DNA from: Rhodospirillaceae bacterium | GTDB lineage: Bacteria; Pseudomonadota; Alphaproteobacteria; DSM-16000; Inquilinaceae | Assembly (NCBI GenBank): GCA_020638595.1 | Contig: JACKIG010000006.1 | Coordinates: 1 to 64,000, forward strand | Reading direction: 5' to 3' | DNA length: 64,000 nt | Shown: positions 15,346 through 23,513 of the stretch, one piece after another | How positions within the stretch are numbered: position 1 is the stretch's first letter | Layout of the letters: every line of letters starts with the position of its first letter | Notes under the pieces: generated by a model | Database searches by the model: none | Told to the model about the DNA's origin: nothing | The model's input: the letters and a program-made list of their open reading frames with translations, nothing else | Position numbers and translations under genes: made by a program

Positions 15346-17217
15346 CTACCGCATATGCACATAGGTGCCGGGCGCGTCGCAAAGGGCTGCGATGCCCTTA
15401 TCGGGCGCGCCCATCGCCGGCGGCTTGACCATGCCGTCGGAATGGCTGCCCAGCCAGTCCTGCCAGGCCGGCCACCACGAGCCCTGCTGCTGCGGGGTCT
15501 GGGCCAGCCAGTCGTCGGCGTTGGGCCAACGCTGGCCTTCCGTCAGGGTGGCGATGCGGAACTTGCGGCGGGGATGGCCGGGTTCGTTGACGATGCCGAC
15601 ATTGTGGCCGCCGGTGGTCAGCACGAAGGTCAGCTCCGACGCATCGCTCTGCAGGTGCAGCTTGTAGACGGAGCGCCACGGCGCCACGTGGTCGCGCGAC
15701 GCCGCCACCGAGAAGATCGGGATGTGGATATCGCTGATCGAGATCGGCCGGCCATCGACGCGGTAGTGGCCCTGGAACAGCTCGTTGTCGCGGTAGAGGT
15801 GGCGCAGCAGCTCGGAATGCTGGCGGAACGGCATGCGCGTGCCGTCGGCATTCCAGGCCATCAGGTCGAACAGCGGCTGGCGGTCGCCCAGCATGTATTC
15901 GCGCACCATCTTCGACCAGATCAGGTCGCGCGACTTCAACAGCTGGAAGCTGCCGGCGGCCTGCTTGCCGTCCAGATAGCCCTGCTGCCACATCACGTCC
16001 TCCAGGAACGACACCTGCGAGGGGTTCATGAACACCGCCATCTCCCCGACCTCGGTGAAGTCGGTCATGGTGGTGAACAGCGTGATGCTGGCCAGCCTGC
16101 GGTCGCCGTCGCGGGCCATGGCCGCGGCGGTGATCGTCAGCAGGATGCCGCCCAGGCAATAGCCGACGGCATGGACCTTGGTGTCGGGCACGACCGTGTT
16201 GACGACGTCGAGCGCCGCGAGGATGCCCTGCTTGCGATAATCCTCCATGCCCAGGTCGCGGTCTTCCGGACCCGGGTTCATCCACGAGATCATGAACACC
16301 GTATGCCCCTGGTCGACCAGGTACTTGACCATGGAGTTATGGGGCGACAGGTCCATGATGTAGTATTTCATCATCCAGGCCGACAGCATCAGCACCGGTT
16401 CTTTGCGCACCTTGGCTGTGGTCGGCGAATACTGGATCAGCTCCATCAACCGGTTGCGGAAGATCACCTTGCCCGGGGTCACGGCCACATGCTCGCCGGG
16501 CCTGAACGCCTCCGACCCTTCCGGCGGCGCGCCGGTCAGATTGCGCACCGTGTCTTCGTACCAGTACTGGGCGCCGCGCCGCAGGTTGTCCCCGCCTTCC
16601 TTCGCCGTCGTCTCGATCACCTCGGGATTGAGGAAGGGGAAATTGGACGGCGCCACCGTGTCCAGCGCCTGGCGGGCGCCGAACTCGACCGCCGCCTCGC
16701 CGCGCTTGGACACGCCGCGCACGCCGGTGGTCGCGTTGTGCCACCACTGCTGCTGCAACAGGAACGACTGGTGGATCAGGTTGTAGGGCCAGCGTTGCCA
16801 GCCCGGATGCTCGAACCGGTTGTCCTGCGGCAGCGGCGTGATGCAGGGCGGTGTCTCGGGATCGAAGGCCGCGCGCCACGCATAGCTCCAGAACCGCCAG
16901 CTCTTGCTGATCGCCCTTTCCGCCAGATGCAGCCGCTTGCCCGGCGCCATGGCCAGATGGGCCGCCCAGTCGAAGGTGTCCATCATCAGCGCGACCGGCG
17001 ACGTCCCCAGCGTCATGCGCGACAGGGCCGCGTTGGAGGTCCGGTCCAGCGTTTCCCACAGACTCTCCGGCTCCTGTCCGGCTTCGCGCGATTCGGTGAA
17101 CGGCGAGTCCGGTGCCGGCTGCGCGCGGTCCCTGACCGCCACCGCCTTGGCTGCCTCGATGCCGCCCGCAACGGCCTTGTCACCTTGCGGAAGCGCTGTT
17201 GCGACCTCATCCAGCAT
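15346..17217 (-). CDS. phaC: Class I poly(3-hydroxyalkanoate) synthase PhaC
   Basis: 623 residues, slightly longer than the usual 560-600. It polymerises 3-hydroxyacyl-CoA into storage polyester at the granule surface. The catalytic Cys354 sits in the lipase-like box GYCLGG, with Asp509 (SRDHVAPW) and His538 (GGHNVGIVN) completing the triad. The conserved Trp-rich stretch SWMNPGPEDRDLGMEDY precedes the Cys. The start at 17217 has GAAGGGGT upstream on the coding strand. No phaA, phaB, phasin or phaR is nearby, so this is an isolated synthase gene. It is divergent from the small HMA-like gene. Confidence 0.96.
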   Translation of the reverse strand: MLDEVATALPQGDKAVAGGIEAAKAVAVRDRAQPAPDSPFTESREAGQEPESLWETLDRTSNAALSRMTLGTSPVALMMDTFDWAAHLAMAPGKRLHLAERAISKSWRFWSYAWRAAFDPETPPCITPLPQDNRFEHPGWQRWPYNLIHQSFLLQQQWWHNATTGVRGVSKRGEAAVEFGARQALDTVAPSNFPFLNPEVIETTAKEGGDNLRRGAQYWYEDTVRNLTGAPPEGSEAFRPGEHVAVTPGKVIFRNRLMELIQYSPTTAKVRKEPVLMLSAWMMKYYIMDLSPHNSMVKYLVDQGHTVFMISWMNPGPEDRDLGMEDYRKQGILAALDVVNTVVPDTKVHAVGYCLGGILLTITAAAMARDGDRRLASITLFTTMTDFTEVGEMAVFMNPSQVSFLEDVMWQQGYLDGKQAAGSFQLLKSRDLIWSKMVREYMLGDRQPLFDLMAWNADGTRMPFRQHSELLRHLYRDNELFQGHYRVDGRPISISDIHIPIFSVAASRDHVAPWRSVYKLHLQSDASELTFVLTTGGHNVGIVNEPGHPRRKFRIATLTEGQRWPNADDWLAQTPQQQGSWWPAWQDWLGSHSDGMVKPPAMGAPDKGIAALCDAPGTYVHMR

Positions 17218-17557
17218 TGGCCTGACCCCTTCAAGCGCGTTCGCCGGTGCCTGGCCGATGGCAGGCGTATCCGGCCCGCGGGGCCGGCGACGGCACGTCC
17301 CGCGGTCGCCTATTGATTTGGGCGGGCGCGCGGCGGCCGCCCTATGCAGATACTGCATTGCAGCATGGCGAGCCCTGTGGGCTGACCATGTCTTTCGCCG
17401 GGTCCGGCGCCGTCTTCGCAGGCTCTCGCGCCACGGCAACCGGTGCGCACCCACCGTCCGGCGCGACGCCCGATTGACAGCGGACAACGGCACCCATATG
17501 GATTGCAATTGTGCGGCGCATCCGCACCCACCCGGGATATGCGTCAGGCGGGACCCC
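17218..17557. other. Divergent intergenic region phaC / HMA-like gene
   Basis: About 340 bases with no convincing separate gene. An in-frame ATG at 17498 could extend the HMA-like protein by 20 residues with a Cys/His-rich leader (MDCNCAAHPHPPGIC). Promoters for both flanking genes must lie here; none was identified with confidence. Confidence 0.35.
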
Positions 17558-17926
17558 ATGGACGGCTTCAATCGCCAGAAACTGCTCGACATCCGCGCCC
17601 ATCTGCAGATCGCCCACCATGTTCCGGGACGCATCCGCCTCAGGATCGTTCCGACGATCCTCAGCGCCGTGAAGGGGATGGACCGCGGACTGCTGAAGCT
17701 GCCCTTTGCCGAGCTTGAGGGCATCCGGTCGGCCCGCATCAACGCGATCGGCCTCTCGGCCATCGTCGACTATGACGCCGACACCCTTCCCCCGGACTGG
17801 TGGGAAACCGCCGTCGAAGGCTCGGATGACGAAGTGCTCGACCTGTCCGCCTCGCTGCACGACCTGTGGGGCGACACCATCGGGGCGTGGAAGACCCGCG
17901 CGAGAGCCGCGCACGGCGCAGCCTGA
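17558..17926 (+). CDS. HMA-like (HMA_2 type) small protein without CxxC
   Basis: 122 residues. HHVPGRIRLRIVPTIL followed by about 40 residues ending IRSARINAIGLSAIVDYD has the beta-alpha-beta pattern of the heavy-metal-associated HMA_2 family, in which HxxPGRxR is typical and the CxxC metal site is lacking. The acidic C-terminal tail contains two Trp-rich patches (PPDWWETAVEG, LHDLWGDTIGAWK). ATG 17558 has AGGCGGG six bases upstream; ATG 17498 remains possible and would add a Cys-rich leader. It sits 80 bases upstream of the TauE/SafE gene on the same strand. Function unknown. Confidence 0.7.
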   Translation: MDGFNRQKLLDIRAHLQIAHHVPGRIRLRIVPTILSAVKGMDRGLLKLPFAELEGIRSARINAIGLSAIVDYDADTLPPDWWETAVEGSDDEVLDLSASLHDLWGDTIGAWKTRARAAHGAA

Positions 17927-18006
17927 GGGGGGTTGCGCCCGCCGGCCCGGGATGGGCGCGCGCGCCGGACCATCGCCCGGCTTAACGCTGCGCAAGGACC
18001 GCCGCC

Positions 18007-18849
18007 ATGCGGACGCCGTTCTACATCCGATTGATCTGGACGCTCGCGGTCAGCGGGGGCTTCCTGATCTTCCTTGCCGCCGGCGAGGTCGAGATCGGCC
18101 TGGCCACGCTGGGCATCGTGCTGCTGTGCTTCGCTTGCGAGCTGATGGACAGCTCCCTCGGCATGGGCTACGGCACCACGCTGACGCCGGTGCTGCTGTT
18201 GTTCGGGTACGACCCGCTCGAACTCGTGCCGACGATCCTCATCTCAGAGTTCCTCAGCGGCTTCGCGGCGTCGTTCTTCCATGCCGAGGCCGGTAACGTC
18301 GACTTCTCCCGCCGCGGCCCGCATCTGCGCCCCGCCGCGGCGCTGGCACTGTGCAGCGTGGCCGGCGTGCTCGCCGGTGTCCATCTGGCCCTGTCGGTGG
18401 ACAAGGCCGTGCTGACGATCCTGATCGGCTGCGTGGTGCTGGGCGCTGGGCTGTTCCTGCTGGCGTCGGTGCGGCGGACCTTCACCTATCGCCTTTGGAA
18501 GGTGCTGCTGCTGGGCATCGTCGCCTCGTTCAACAAGGCCGTCAGCGGCGGCGGGTACGGCCCGTTGCTGACCGGCGGCCAGATCGTCAGCGGCGTCGCC
18601 GGGCGCGCCGCCGTCGCCATCACCTCGTTCGCCGAAGGCTTCACCTGCCTGGTGGCGACATTGGCGTTCCTGGTCGCCGGCAGCAGCCTGAACATGGGGC
18701 TGCTGGTGCCGGTGGTGACGGGGGCGCTCTTGTCCGTTCCCATCAGTGCGAACATCGTCCGACGCCTTGACGAGCGCCTGATCCGTGCGGCGGTCGCCGG
18801 ACTGACCATCATCATGGGGCTTGTGACCCTGGGTCGCGCCCTGCTGTAG
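18007..18849 (+). CDS. TauE/SafE-family sulfite/sulfonate exporter-like permease
   Basis: 280 residues, about eight membrane segments in two similar halves, the TauE/SafE (DUF81) layout. ELMDSSLGMGYGTTLTPVLLLFG near residues 41-63 is the first-half signature and SFNKAVSGGGYGPLLTGGQI near 175-195 is the second. The family exports sulfite, sulfoacetate or related organosulfur anions, but substrate cannot be read from sequence. It is downstream of the HMA-like gene and 108 bases upstream of the phosphatase gene; a common transcript is possible. Confidence 0.9.
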   Translation: MRTPFYIRLIWTLAVSGGFLIFLAAGEVEIGLATLGIVLLCFACELMDSSLGMGYGTTLTPVLLLFGYDPLELVPTILISEFLSGFAASFFHAEAGNVDFSRRGPHLRPAAALALCSVAGVLAGVHLALSVDKAVLTILIGCVVLGAGLFLLASVRRTFTYRLWKVLLLGIVASFNKAVSGGGYGPLLTGGQIVSGVAGRAAVAITSFAEGFTCLVATLAFLVAGSSLNMGLLVPVVTGALLSVPISANIVRRLDERLIRAAVAGLTIIMGLVTLGRALL

Positions 18850-18957
18850 GGACCCGGGCGACGTGACCCAAGCGGCAAAAGCGCGCTTGCGCGAGCGGGC
18901 GGCCAATATCACGCTCATGCTTCGGAAACCCGCCGGATCTGAAGCGAGGCGCCGCCG

Positions 18958-20631
18958 TTGGCCCAAGACCCCCCGAGAGACGAGACCGAAACCGACAAGC
19001 CATCGGGCCCGATGTCCGGCGGCAACGGCCCACCCGATGGTTTCGGCCGCCATTCCTGGCTGAAGCTGGTCTCGTGGCGGGCCCTCCTGGTCGGGCTTGC
19101 CATCGTCTTCGTACCGATCGGCGGTGCCCTGCTCTATTCCTATGAGACAGGCCTGGAGGAGACGCAAGACAAGGCCCGCACCCTGGCCAACCGCATGGCG
19201 GTACGGGCGAACACCATCCTGGCGAATGCCGAAGCCGCCCTGGCCGACACCGCGTTCGATGCGCGCCTGGGCTGCACCGAGGAGCTGATCCAGGAATTCC
19301 GGCTGTCGACGGCCCTGAATTTCGAGGTCCGCTCCATGGGCTATTCCACAGCCGATTTCGTCATCCTGTGCCACCACTGGGGGATGATCGATCCGCCGTT
19401 CCGGCTGCCGGTGGAGCCCACGTTCATGCCCCGCTCCGGCGGGCCGATCCGTTTCCTGTTGCCGACGGAGACCTTTCCGACGCCCGGCAACTCCATGGCG
19501 ATGGTGCTGCGGCTGCGCGACGGCAACTGGACCTATCTGCTGATGGAACCCGAAGTGTTCGTCGACCCCGCCGAACTGGACGATTTCGCCGGCGAGGTGC
19601 GCGTGGACCTGGCCATCGCGGGGGAGCCGTTCGTGACCTGGGGACGCACCGACATCGCCACCGACCGATCCCTGGGGGCGGTGGCCCAGGTCGGGTTGTA
19701 CGACAGCACCGTCAGCGTCGCCGTCCCCCGCGCCGTGGCCATCGGCCGCTGGCGCCAACAGGTCATCGCCAGCATCGGTGTCGGACTTCTGGTGTCCGTC
19801 GCGCTGTTCGGGCTGGTCATCGTCACCCTGCGCCGGCGGGTGGAGCAGGTGCAGCGCACCGCCATCGCGCGCGAGATCCAGGCGGCGTCGCAAGTGCAGC
19901 GGTCACTGCTGCCGCCACCGCCGCCGCCGGAGTTCCCGATCGACGCCGTCAACCTGCCGTACGGCTTCGTCTCGGGCGATTTCTACGACTACCACCGGCG
20001 CGACGACGGGCTGATCGCGTTCACCCTGGGCGACGTGTCCGGCAAGGGCCTGGATGCGGCCTTGCTGATGTCCAAGGCGGTGGCGCTGTTCCGCCATCTG
20101 GGCAAGACCCAGCCCGATCCCGGTGCGGTCTTGGCCACCATGAACAATGAACTGTGCGAAACCGCCAGCCAGGGCCGCTTCGTCACCTGCGTCGTCGGCT
20201 TCCTTGAGGAAGCGTCGGGGACCATCCGGCTGGCCAATGCGGGGCATATCCCCCCGATCCTGGTGGGGTCGGACCGAACGCCCCGGCAGTTCCAGGCCGA
20301 ACAGCCGCCGCTGGGGATCCTGGCGGACCTGGACTACCCTTGCGAGACGGTCGCGCTGAACGGGGCCGCATTCTACGTGATCACCGACGGGCTGCTGGAA
20401 TGCCGCGATGCATCGGGCAGGGAGGTCGGCATGGACGGCATCACCGAGCTGCTGGCCCGCCACGCCGCCGGCGGTCCCGGCGGGGTGCCGCAGCGCGTGG
20501 TCGACGAGGTGCAGAACCGCGGCTGGACCACACGCGACGACCTGACCGTGCTGGCGATCAGCACCGCCGCAGGCAACGCCGCAACCGGCGTCGGCGGCGA
20601 AGGGAGCCACGACCCGACGACCGCAGGCTGA
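18958..20631 (+). CDS. Membrane PP2C/SpoIIE-type phosphatase with CSS-like periplasmic domain
   Basis: 557 residues. TM1 at about 40-60 and TM2 at about 268-290 flank a 205-residue periplasmic domain with Cys106 and Cys138 (GCTEELIQEF ... VILCHHWG). This resembles the CSS-motif domain better known from membrane c-di-GMP phosphodiesterases, where a periplasmic disulfide controls activity. The cytosolic part from about 315 is a SpoIIE/RsbU-type serine phosphatase: GDFYDYHRRDDG and GDVSGKGLDAALLMSKA hold metal-binding Asp residues, and TTRDDLTVLAI closes the domain. TTG 18958 has GAGG upstream; ATG 19012 has no ribosome site. No anti-sigma partner genes adjoin it. Confidence 0.88.
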   Translation: MAQDPPRDETETDKPSGPMSGGNGPPDGFGRHSWLKLVSWRALLVGLAIVFVPIGGALLYSYETGLEETQDKARTLANRMAVRANTILANAEAALADTAFDARLGCTEELIQEFRLSTALNFEVRSMGYSTADFVILCHHWGMIDPPFRLPVEPTFMPRSGGPIRFLLPTETFPTPGNSMAMVLRLRDGNWTYLLMEPEVFVDPAELDDFAGEVRVDLAIAGEPFVTWGRTDIATDRSLGAVAQVGLYDSTVSVAVPRAVAIGRWRQQVIASIGVGLLVSVALFGLVIVTLRRRVEQVQRTAIAREIQAASQVQRSLLPPPPPPEFPIDAVNLPYGFVSGDFYDYHRRDDGLIAFTLGDVSGKGLDAALLMSKAVALFRHLGKTQPDPGAVLATMNNELCETASQGRFVTCVVGFLEEASGTIRLANAGHIPPILVGSDRTPRQFQAEQPPLGILADLDYPCETVALNGAAFYVITDGLLECRDASGREVGMDGITELLARHAAGGPGGVPQRVVDEVQNRGWTTRDDLTVLAISTAAGNAATGVGGEGSHDPTTAG

Positions 20632-20742
20632 CGGCACGCGCCCGGGACGACGCTCTTGTTTGGCCACATTGGGCGACCATATTGCCAGCCGTCATCCGTG
20701 CGACGATCAGCAACGGCCAAGTCTTCGGGAGTGCCCATTGCC

Positions 20743-21177
20743 ATGAGACGGATATGGATCGTCGTGGCGGCGATCGCGTCGGTCGCCATGTCGCTGTCGA
20801 TGGGCCAGGCGCAGGACCACCGCAAACACCTGGTCGACGAGGGCGAGCCGGGGATCAGCATCTGGGAAGCGCCGCTGGGAACCGCACTGGAACTCACGTT
20901 GCGGCGGGACGGCGAGATCTATTGCCAGCGCGCCGGCATCGTCCCGGATGCCCCCAACGCCGGCGGCGCCCGTGTCTTCACGGCCTGCCGGATCGCCGAC
21001 GCGGATTTCGGCGGCCCGCACACCTGGGAGGTGGAGGTGATCGTGCACGGCACCGACGGGACCAGCCAGTCGTCCGGCCGCGTGCAGATGGAGGTGGACG
21101 AGGTTCCCGGCGGCTGCTTCCCGTCCGTGACGCTGGGCGCGCCGTCCGCGATCATCATCCAAGGGTCCTGCGGCTGA
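20743..21177 (+). CDS. Secreted hypothetical protein
   Basis: 144 residues, not recognised. The signal peptide MRRIWIVVAAIASVAMSLSM sets the start. The mature part has four cysteines (GEIYCQRAG, FTACRIAD, GGCFPSV, QGSCG) that could make two disulfides, and alternating hydrophobic residues typical of a small beta sandwich (HTWEVEVIVHG). It lies 111 bases after the phosphatase gene and may be a separate unit. Confidence 0.65.
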   Translation: MRRIWIVVAAIASVAMSLSMGQAQDHRKHLVDEGEPGISIWEAPLGTALELTLRRDGEIYCQRAGIVPDAPNAGGARVFTACRIADADFGGPHTWEVEVIVHGTDGTSQSSGRVQMEVDEVPGGCFPSVTLGAPSAIIIQGSCG

Positions 21178-21197
21178 TGCCCCAGGACGGCCACCAT

Positions 21198-21677
21198 CTA
21201 CCATAGGCCGTCGGCCTGGCGCCGCCCCGCCATCTCGTCCAGGCGCCGCCGCGTCGGGCCGCTGATGTCGGCCGGCATGGCCTCGGGCGCGAAGAACGCG
21301 ACTTCGGCGATCTCCAGCGAGTGCATGGGCACGGGCTGCCACTCCCGGATTTCGTAGAGAACGACGTGGTCGCTGCGCTCCGGCCGGAAATTGGCATAGA
21401 GGCCGATCATGTGCGCGACATGCTCTGCCGCCACGCCCGCCTCCTCCCGGGTCTCGCGCAGGGCGGCCTGTTCCATCGTCTCCCACCGCTTGACGCCGCC
21501 GCCGGGGAAATGCCAGCCGGGCCGGTAGGTGTGGCGGATCATGCAGATGCGTCCCGACCCGTCATAGACGACCGTACGCACGCCCAGCGTTACCGGCCGG
21601 CGCAGGCGCATCAGGGCCTGGGACAAGTGGAAGCCGAGCCGCGGCAGCGGGCTTGCCTTGAACAGGCGGGCCAGCAT
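21198..21677 (-). CDS. NUDIX hydrolase
   Basis: 159 residues. The NUDIX box reads GGGVKRWETMEQAALRETRE followed by EAGV (G-x5-E-x7-REUxEExGU), at about residues 59-82, so the Mg-dependent pyrophosphohydrolase active site is intact. PGWHFPGGG precedes it. The substrate is a nucleoside diphosphate linked to X, otherwise undefined. Basic N-terminus (LPRLGFHLSQALMRLRRPV) is a common extension in this subgroup. It follows the DUF1330 gene by about 40 bases on the same strand. Confidence 0.93.
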   Translation of the reverse strand: MLARLFKASPLPRLGFHLSQALMRLRRPVTLGVRTVVYDGSGRICMIRHTYRPGWHFPGGGVKRWETMEQAALRETREEAGVAAEHVAHMIGLYANFRPERSDHVVLYEIREWQPVPMHSLEIAEVAFFAPEAMPADISGPTRRRLDEMAGRRQADGLW

Positions 21678-21719
21678 CGCAAGGCGTCCCGATGACGGTG
21701 TCGGGCCGCAGGCCCGCCC

Positions 21720-22007
21720 CTACATCCCGTCCACCAGCACCACATTGCCGATGGAGGCCTGCCGGCGCAGGGCCTTGACGGGCTGGTAGTCCGCCGCCGT
21801 GTACCAGGCCCGGGCGGCCTCCATGCTGGGGAACCGCAGGATGATGGTCCGCGGCATCGCCCAGTCGCCTTCCAGAACCTCCAGCGCCCCGCCCCGCACC
21901 AGGTATTCGCCGCCGTATCTCTCGATCAGGGCCGGCACCTGGCTCTTGTAGGCCTCATAGGCCTGGGGATCGGTCACTTCGATCTGGGCGATCAGGTAGG
22001 CTGCCAT
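21720..22007 (-). CDS. DUF1330 domain protein
   Basis: 95 residues covering the whole DUF1330 ferredoxin-like fold: AAYLIAQIEVTDPQAYEAYK at the N-terminus, GGEYLVRGG, LEGDWAMPRTIILRFPS and EAARAWYTAADYQPVKALRR, all standard. These are dimeric alpha-beta barrel proteins of unknown function. Transcribed toward the NUDIX gene and divergent from the first DUF2135 gene. Confidence 0.93.
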   Translation of the reverse strand: MAAYLIAQIEVTDPQAYEAYKSQVPALIERYGGEYLVRGGALEVLEGDWAMPRTIILRFPSMEAARAWYTAADYQPVKALRRQASIGNVVLVDGM

Positions 22008-22189
22008 CGTCGTGCTTTCCTTGTTCCGGCCCCGTCACCGCCGCAATGCCCGCACATTTCGCCGCAAGGAAATCGCAATGTCCCGGTGAGATGGACAGGT
22101 GGTGCCCCCAGGGCCGCGAGGGGGCAGCCCGCAAACAATGCCATGCCGACGGACGGCTGTCTGCCGCCGACCGCAGATCGGATGGACCT

Positions 22190-23347
22190 ATGGCGGAAGA
22201 GGAAGCGCATGCCCCGAGGGGCCGGGGTGGACCCGGCGCCACCGGGCTGACCATCGGCTTGTGGGGGACGTTGGCCCTGTTGTTGATCGGCACGGCTAGC
22301 CAGATCGTTCCCGCGTGCGGCTTTGCCACGCCCGGCGGCCAGCGGCTGCTGTGGTTCTGCCCGGTCCGGGCGGACGCGCCGCTGACCAGCGTCGAGCTGG
22401 ACCTGGAGCGCGACCGCCAGCGCATCCTCGACCGCAGGCTCGATACCCTGCGCCTGGCGCTGATCGTGGCCCCCGATTGCCCGCAGCCGCCCGCACCGCC
22501 GATGGCCCGGCGCCCGGAGCCCGACCCCGAACCGCAGATCGAACTGGCCGCGCTTCCCCGGCCCGCACCGCCGCCCCCGGTGCTGGAACCGGCGCCCGCG
22601 CGTATCCCGGCACCGCCGGTGGAGCCGGCCCGGGCGGAGGATCCGGAACCGGTGATCACGGACGCAGCGCTGCCGGCGGAGCCCGAGCCCCCGCCGCCCG
22701 TCGCCGTCGCAGCCCTACCGGTGGAGCCCGCGCCGGACTACACCCCGCCGCGGCCCCACCGCCGCCCGGTCGCGCCGGCCCGGCCCCCGCGACCCGTCCC
22801 GCCCGTGGCCCCGCCCGCCCCGCAACCGCGGCCGGCCCCCCAGCCCGCACCGGTACCGCCCGTGATCCCCGTGGTCCAGCCGGCACCGGCAGCCACGCCG
22901 CCGCCGCCATCCATTCCCGCGCGCACGCAGCCGGCACCGGCGCCGGCGCCGCCATCGGACTACGAACGCAGGCTGGACCGCGCCGGCGTGCCGGACCGCA
23001 ACGTGATGGTCACGCTGATATGGGACAACTTCAACGACCTGGACCTGCACCTGATCTGCCCCAGCGGCCAGCCCATCTACTATGCCAACATGCAGGCCTG
23101 CGGCGGCCGGCTGGACGTGGATTCCAACGGTCCGGGGCCGGAAACCATGGCGCCTGTGGAAAATGTGAGCTGGGCCGATGCCCCGTCGGGGCACTACCGG
23201 GTGGTGGTGCGTCACTTCGCCAATCACGGCAGCCCCGACCCGACGCGCTATCGGGTGCGCGTGCGCGTCGGCGAGCGCGACATGTACTATTCGGGGGTGA
23301 TCGGACCGGACCAGGACAACATCGTCGCCGAATTCGACATTCCGTAG
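22190..23347 (+). CDS. Membrane-anchored Pro-rich protein with C-terminal DUF2135 domain (paralogue 1)
   Basis: 385 residues. One membrane segment (LTIGLWGTLALLLIGTASQI, about 19-40) is followed by a Cys-containing motif (VPACG then LLWFCP), a helix of about 35 residues, APDCPQPP, a Pro/Ala-rich linker of about 150 residues, and a C-terminal beta domain. The latter has DRNVMVTLIWDNFNDLDLHL, GGRLDVDSNGPGPETMAPVE and GHYRVVVRHFANHG, the DUF2135/YfaP pattern. The domain is predicted to lie in the periplasm. ATG 22190 was chosen because an upstream extension reads as non-coding. The next gene is a paralogue with the same architecture. Confidence 0.8.
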   Translation: MAEEEAHAPRGRGGPGATGLTIGLWGTLALLLIGTASQIVPACGFATPGGQRLLWFCPVRADAPLTSVELDLERDRQRILDRRLDTLRLALIVAPDCPQPPAPPMARRPEPDPEPQIELAALPRPAPPPPVLEPAPARIPAPPVEPARAEDPEPVITDAALPAEPEPPPPVAVAALPVEPAPDYTPPRPHRRPVAPARPPRPVPPVAPPAPQPRPAPQPAPVPPVIPVVQPAPAATPPPPSIPARTQPAPAPAPPSDYERRLDRAGVPDRNVMVTLIWDNFNDLDLHLICPSGQPIYYANMQACGGRLDVDSNGPGPETMAPVENVSWADAPSGHYRVVVRHFANHGSPDPTRYRVRVRVGERDMYYSGVIGPDQDNIVAEFDIP

Positions 23348-23396
23348 AGCAGGATGACATCGGGCCGACCCGAACCGGCGTTCTGATCCTGCTCTA
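23345..23396. repeat. Inverted repeat containing the stop codon of the first DUF2135 gene
   Basis: TAGAGCAGGAT at 23345-23355 and ATCCTGCTCTA at 23386-23396, 11-bp perfect arms with a 30-base spacer. The first TAG is the stop codon. Elements of the form AGAGCAGGATGAC...ATCCTGCTCT resemble intergenic palindromes I recall from alphaproteobacterial genomes. It may also end transcription of the gene. Confidence 0.7.
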
Positions 23397-23513
23397 TCTC
23401 AAATGCTTACAGCAGCGGCGCCGTTGGCCGGGTGCGGCGGCGCGATCGGGGCGGGCAGGCAGGGTCGGGGTCACGGGCGTACGCACCCCCCAACGTGATG
23501 TGGACGGGCTTTG

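Noticed and set aside
15118..17316. Plus-strand frame opposite phaC
   Set aside because: Shadow of the PHA synthase gene; composition dominated by Gly, His, Gln and Arg.
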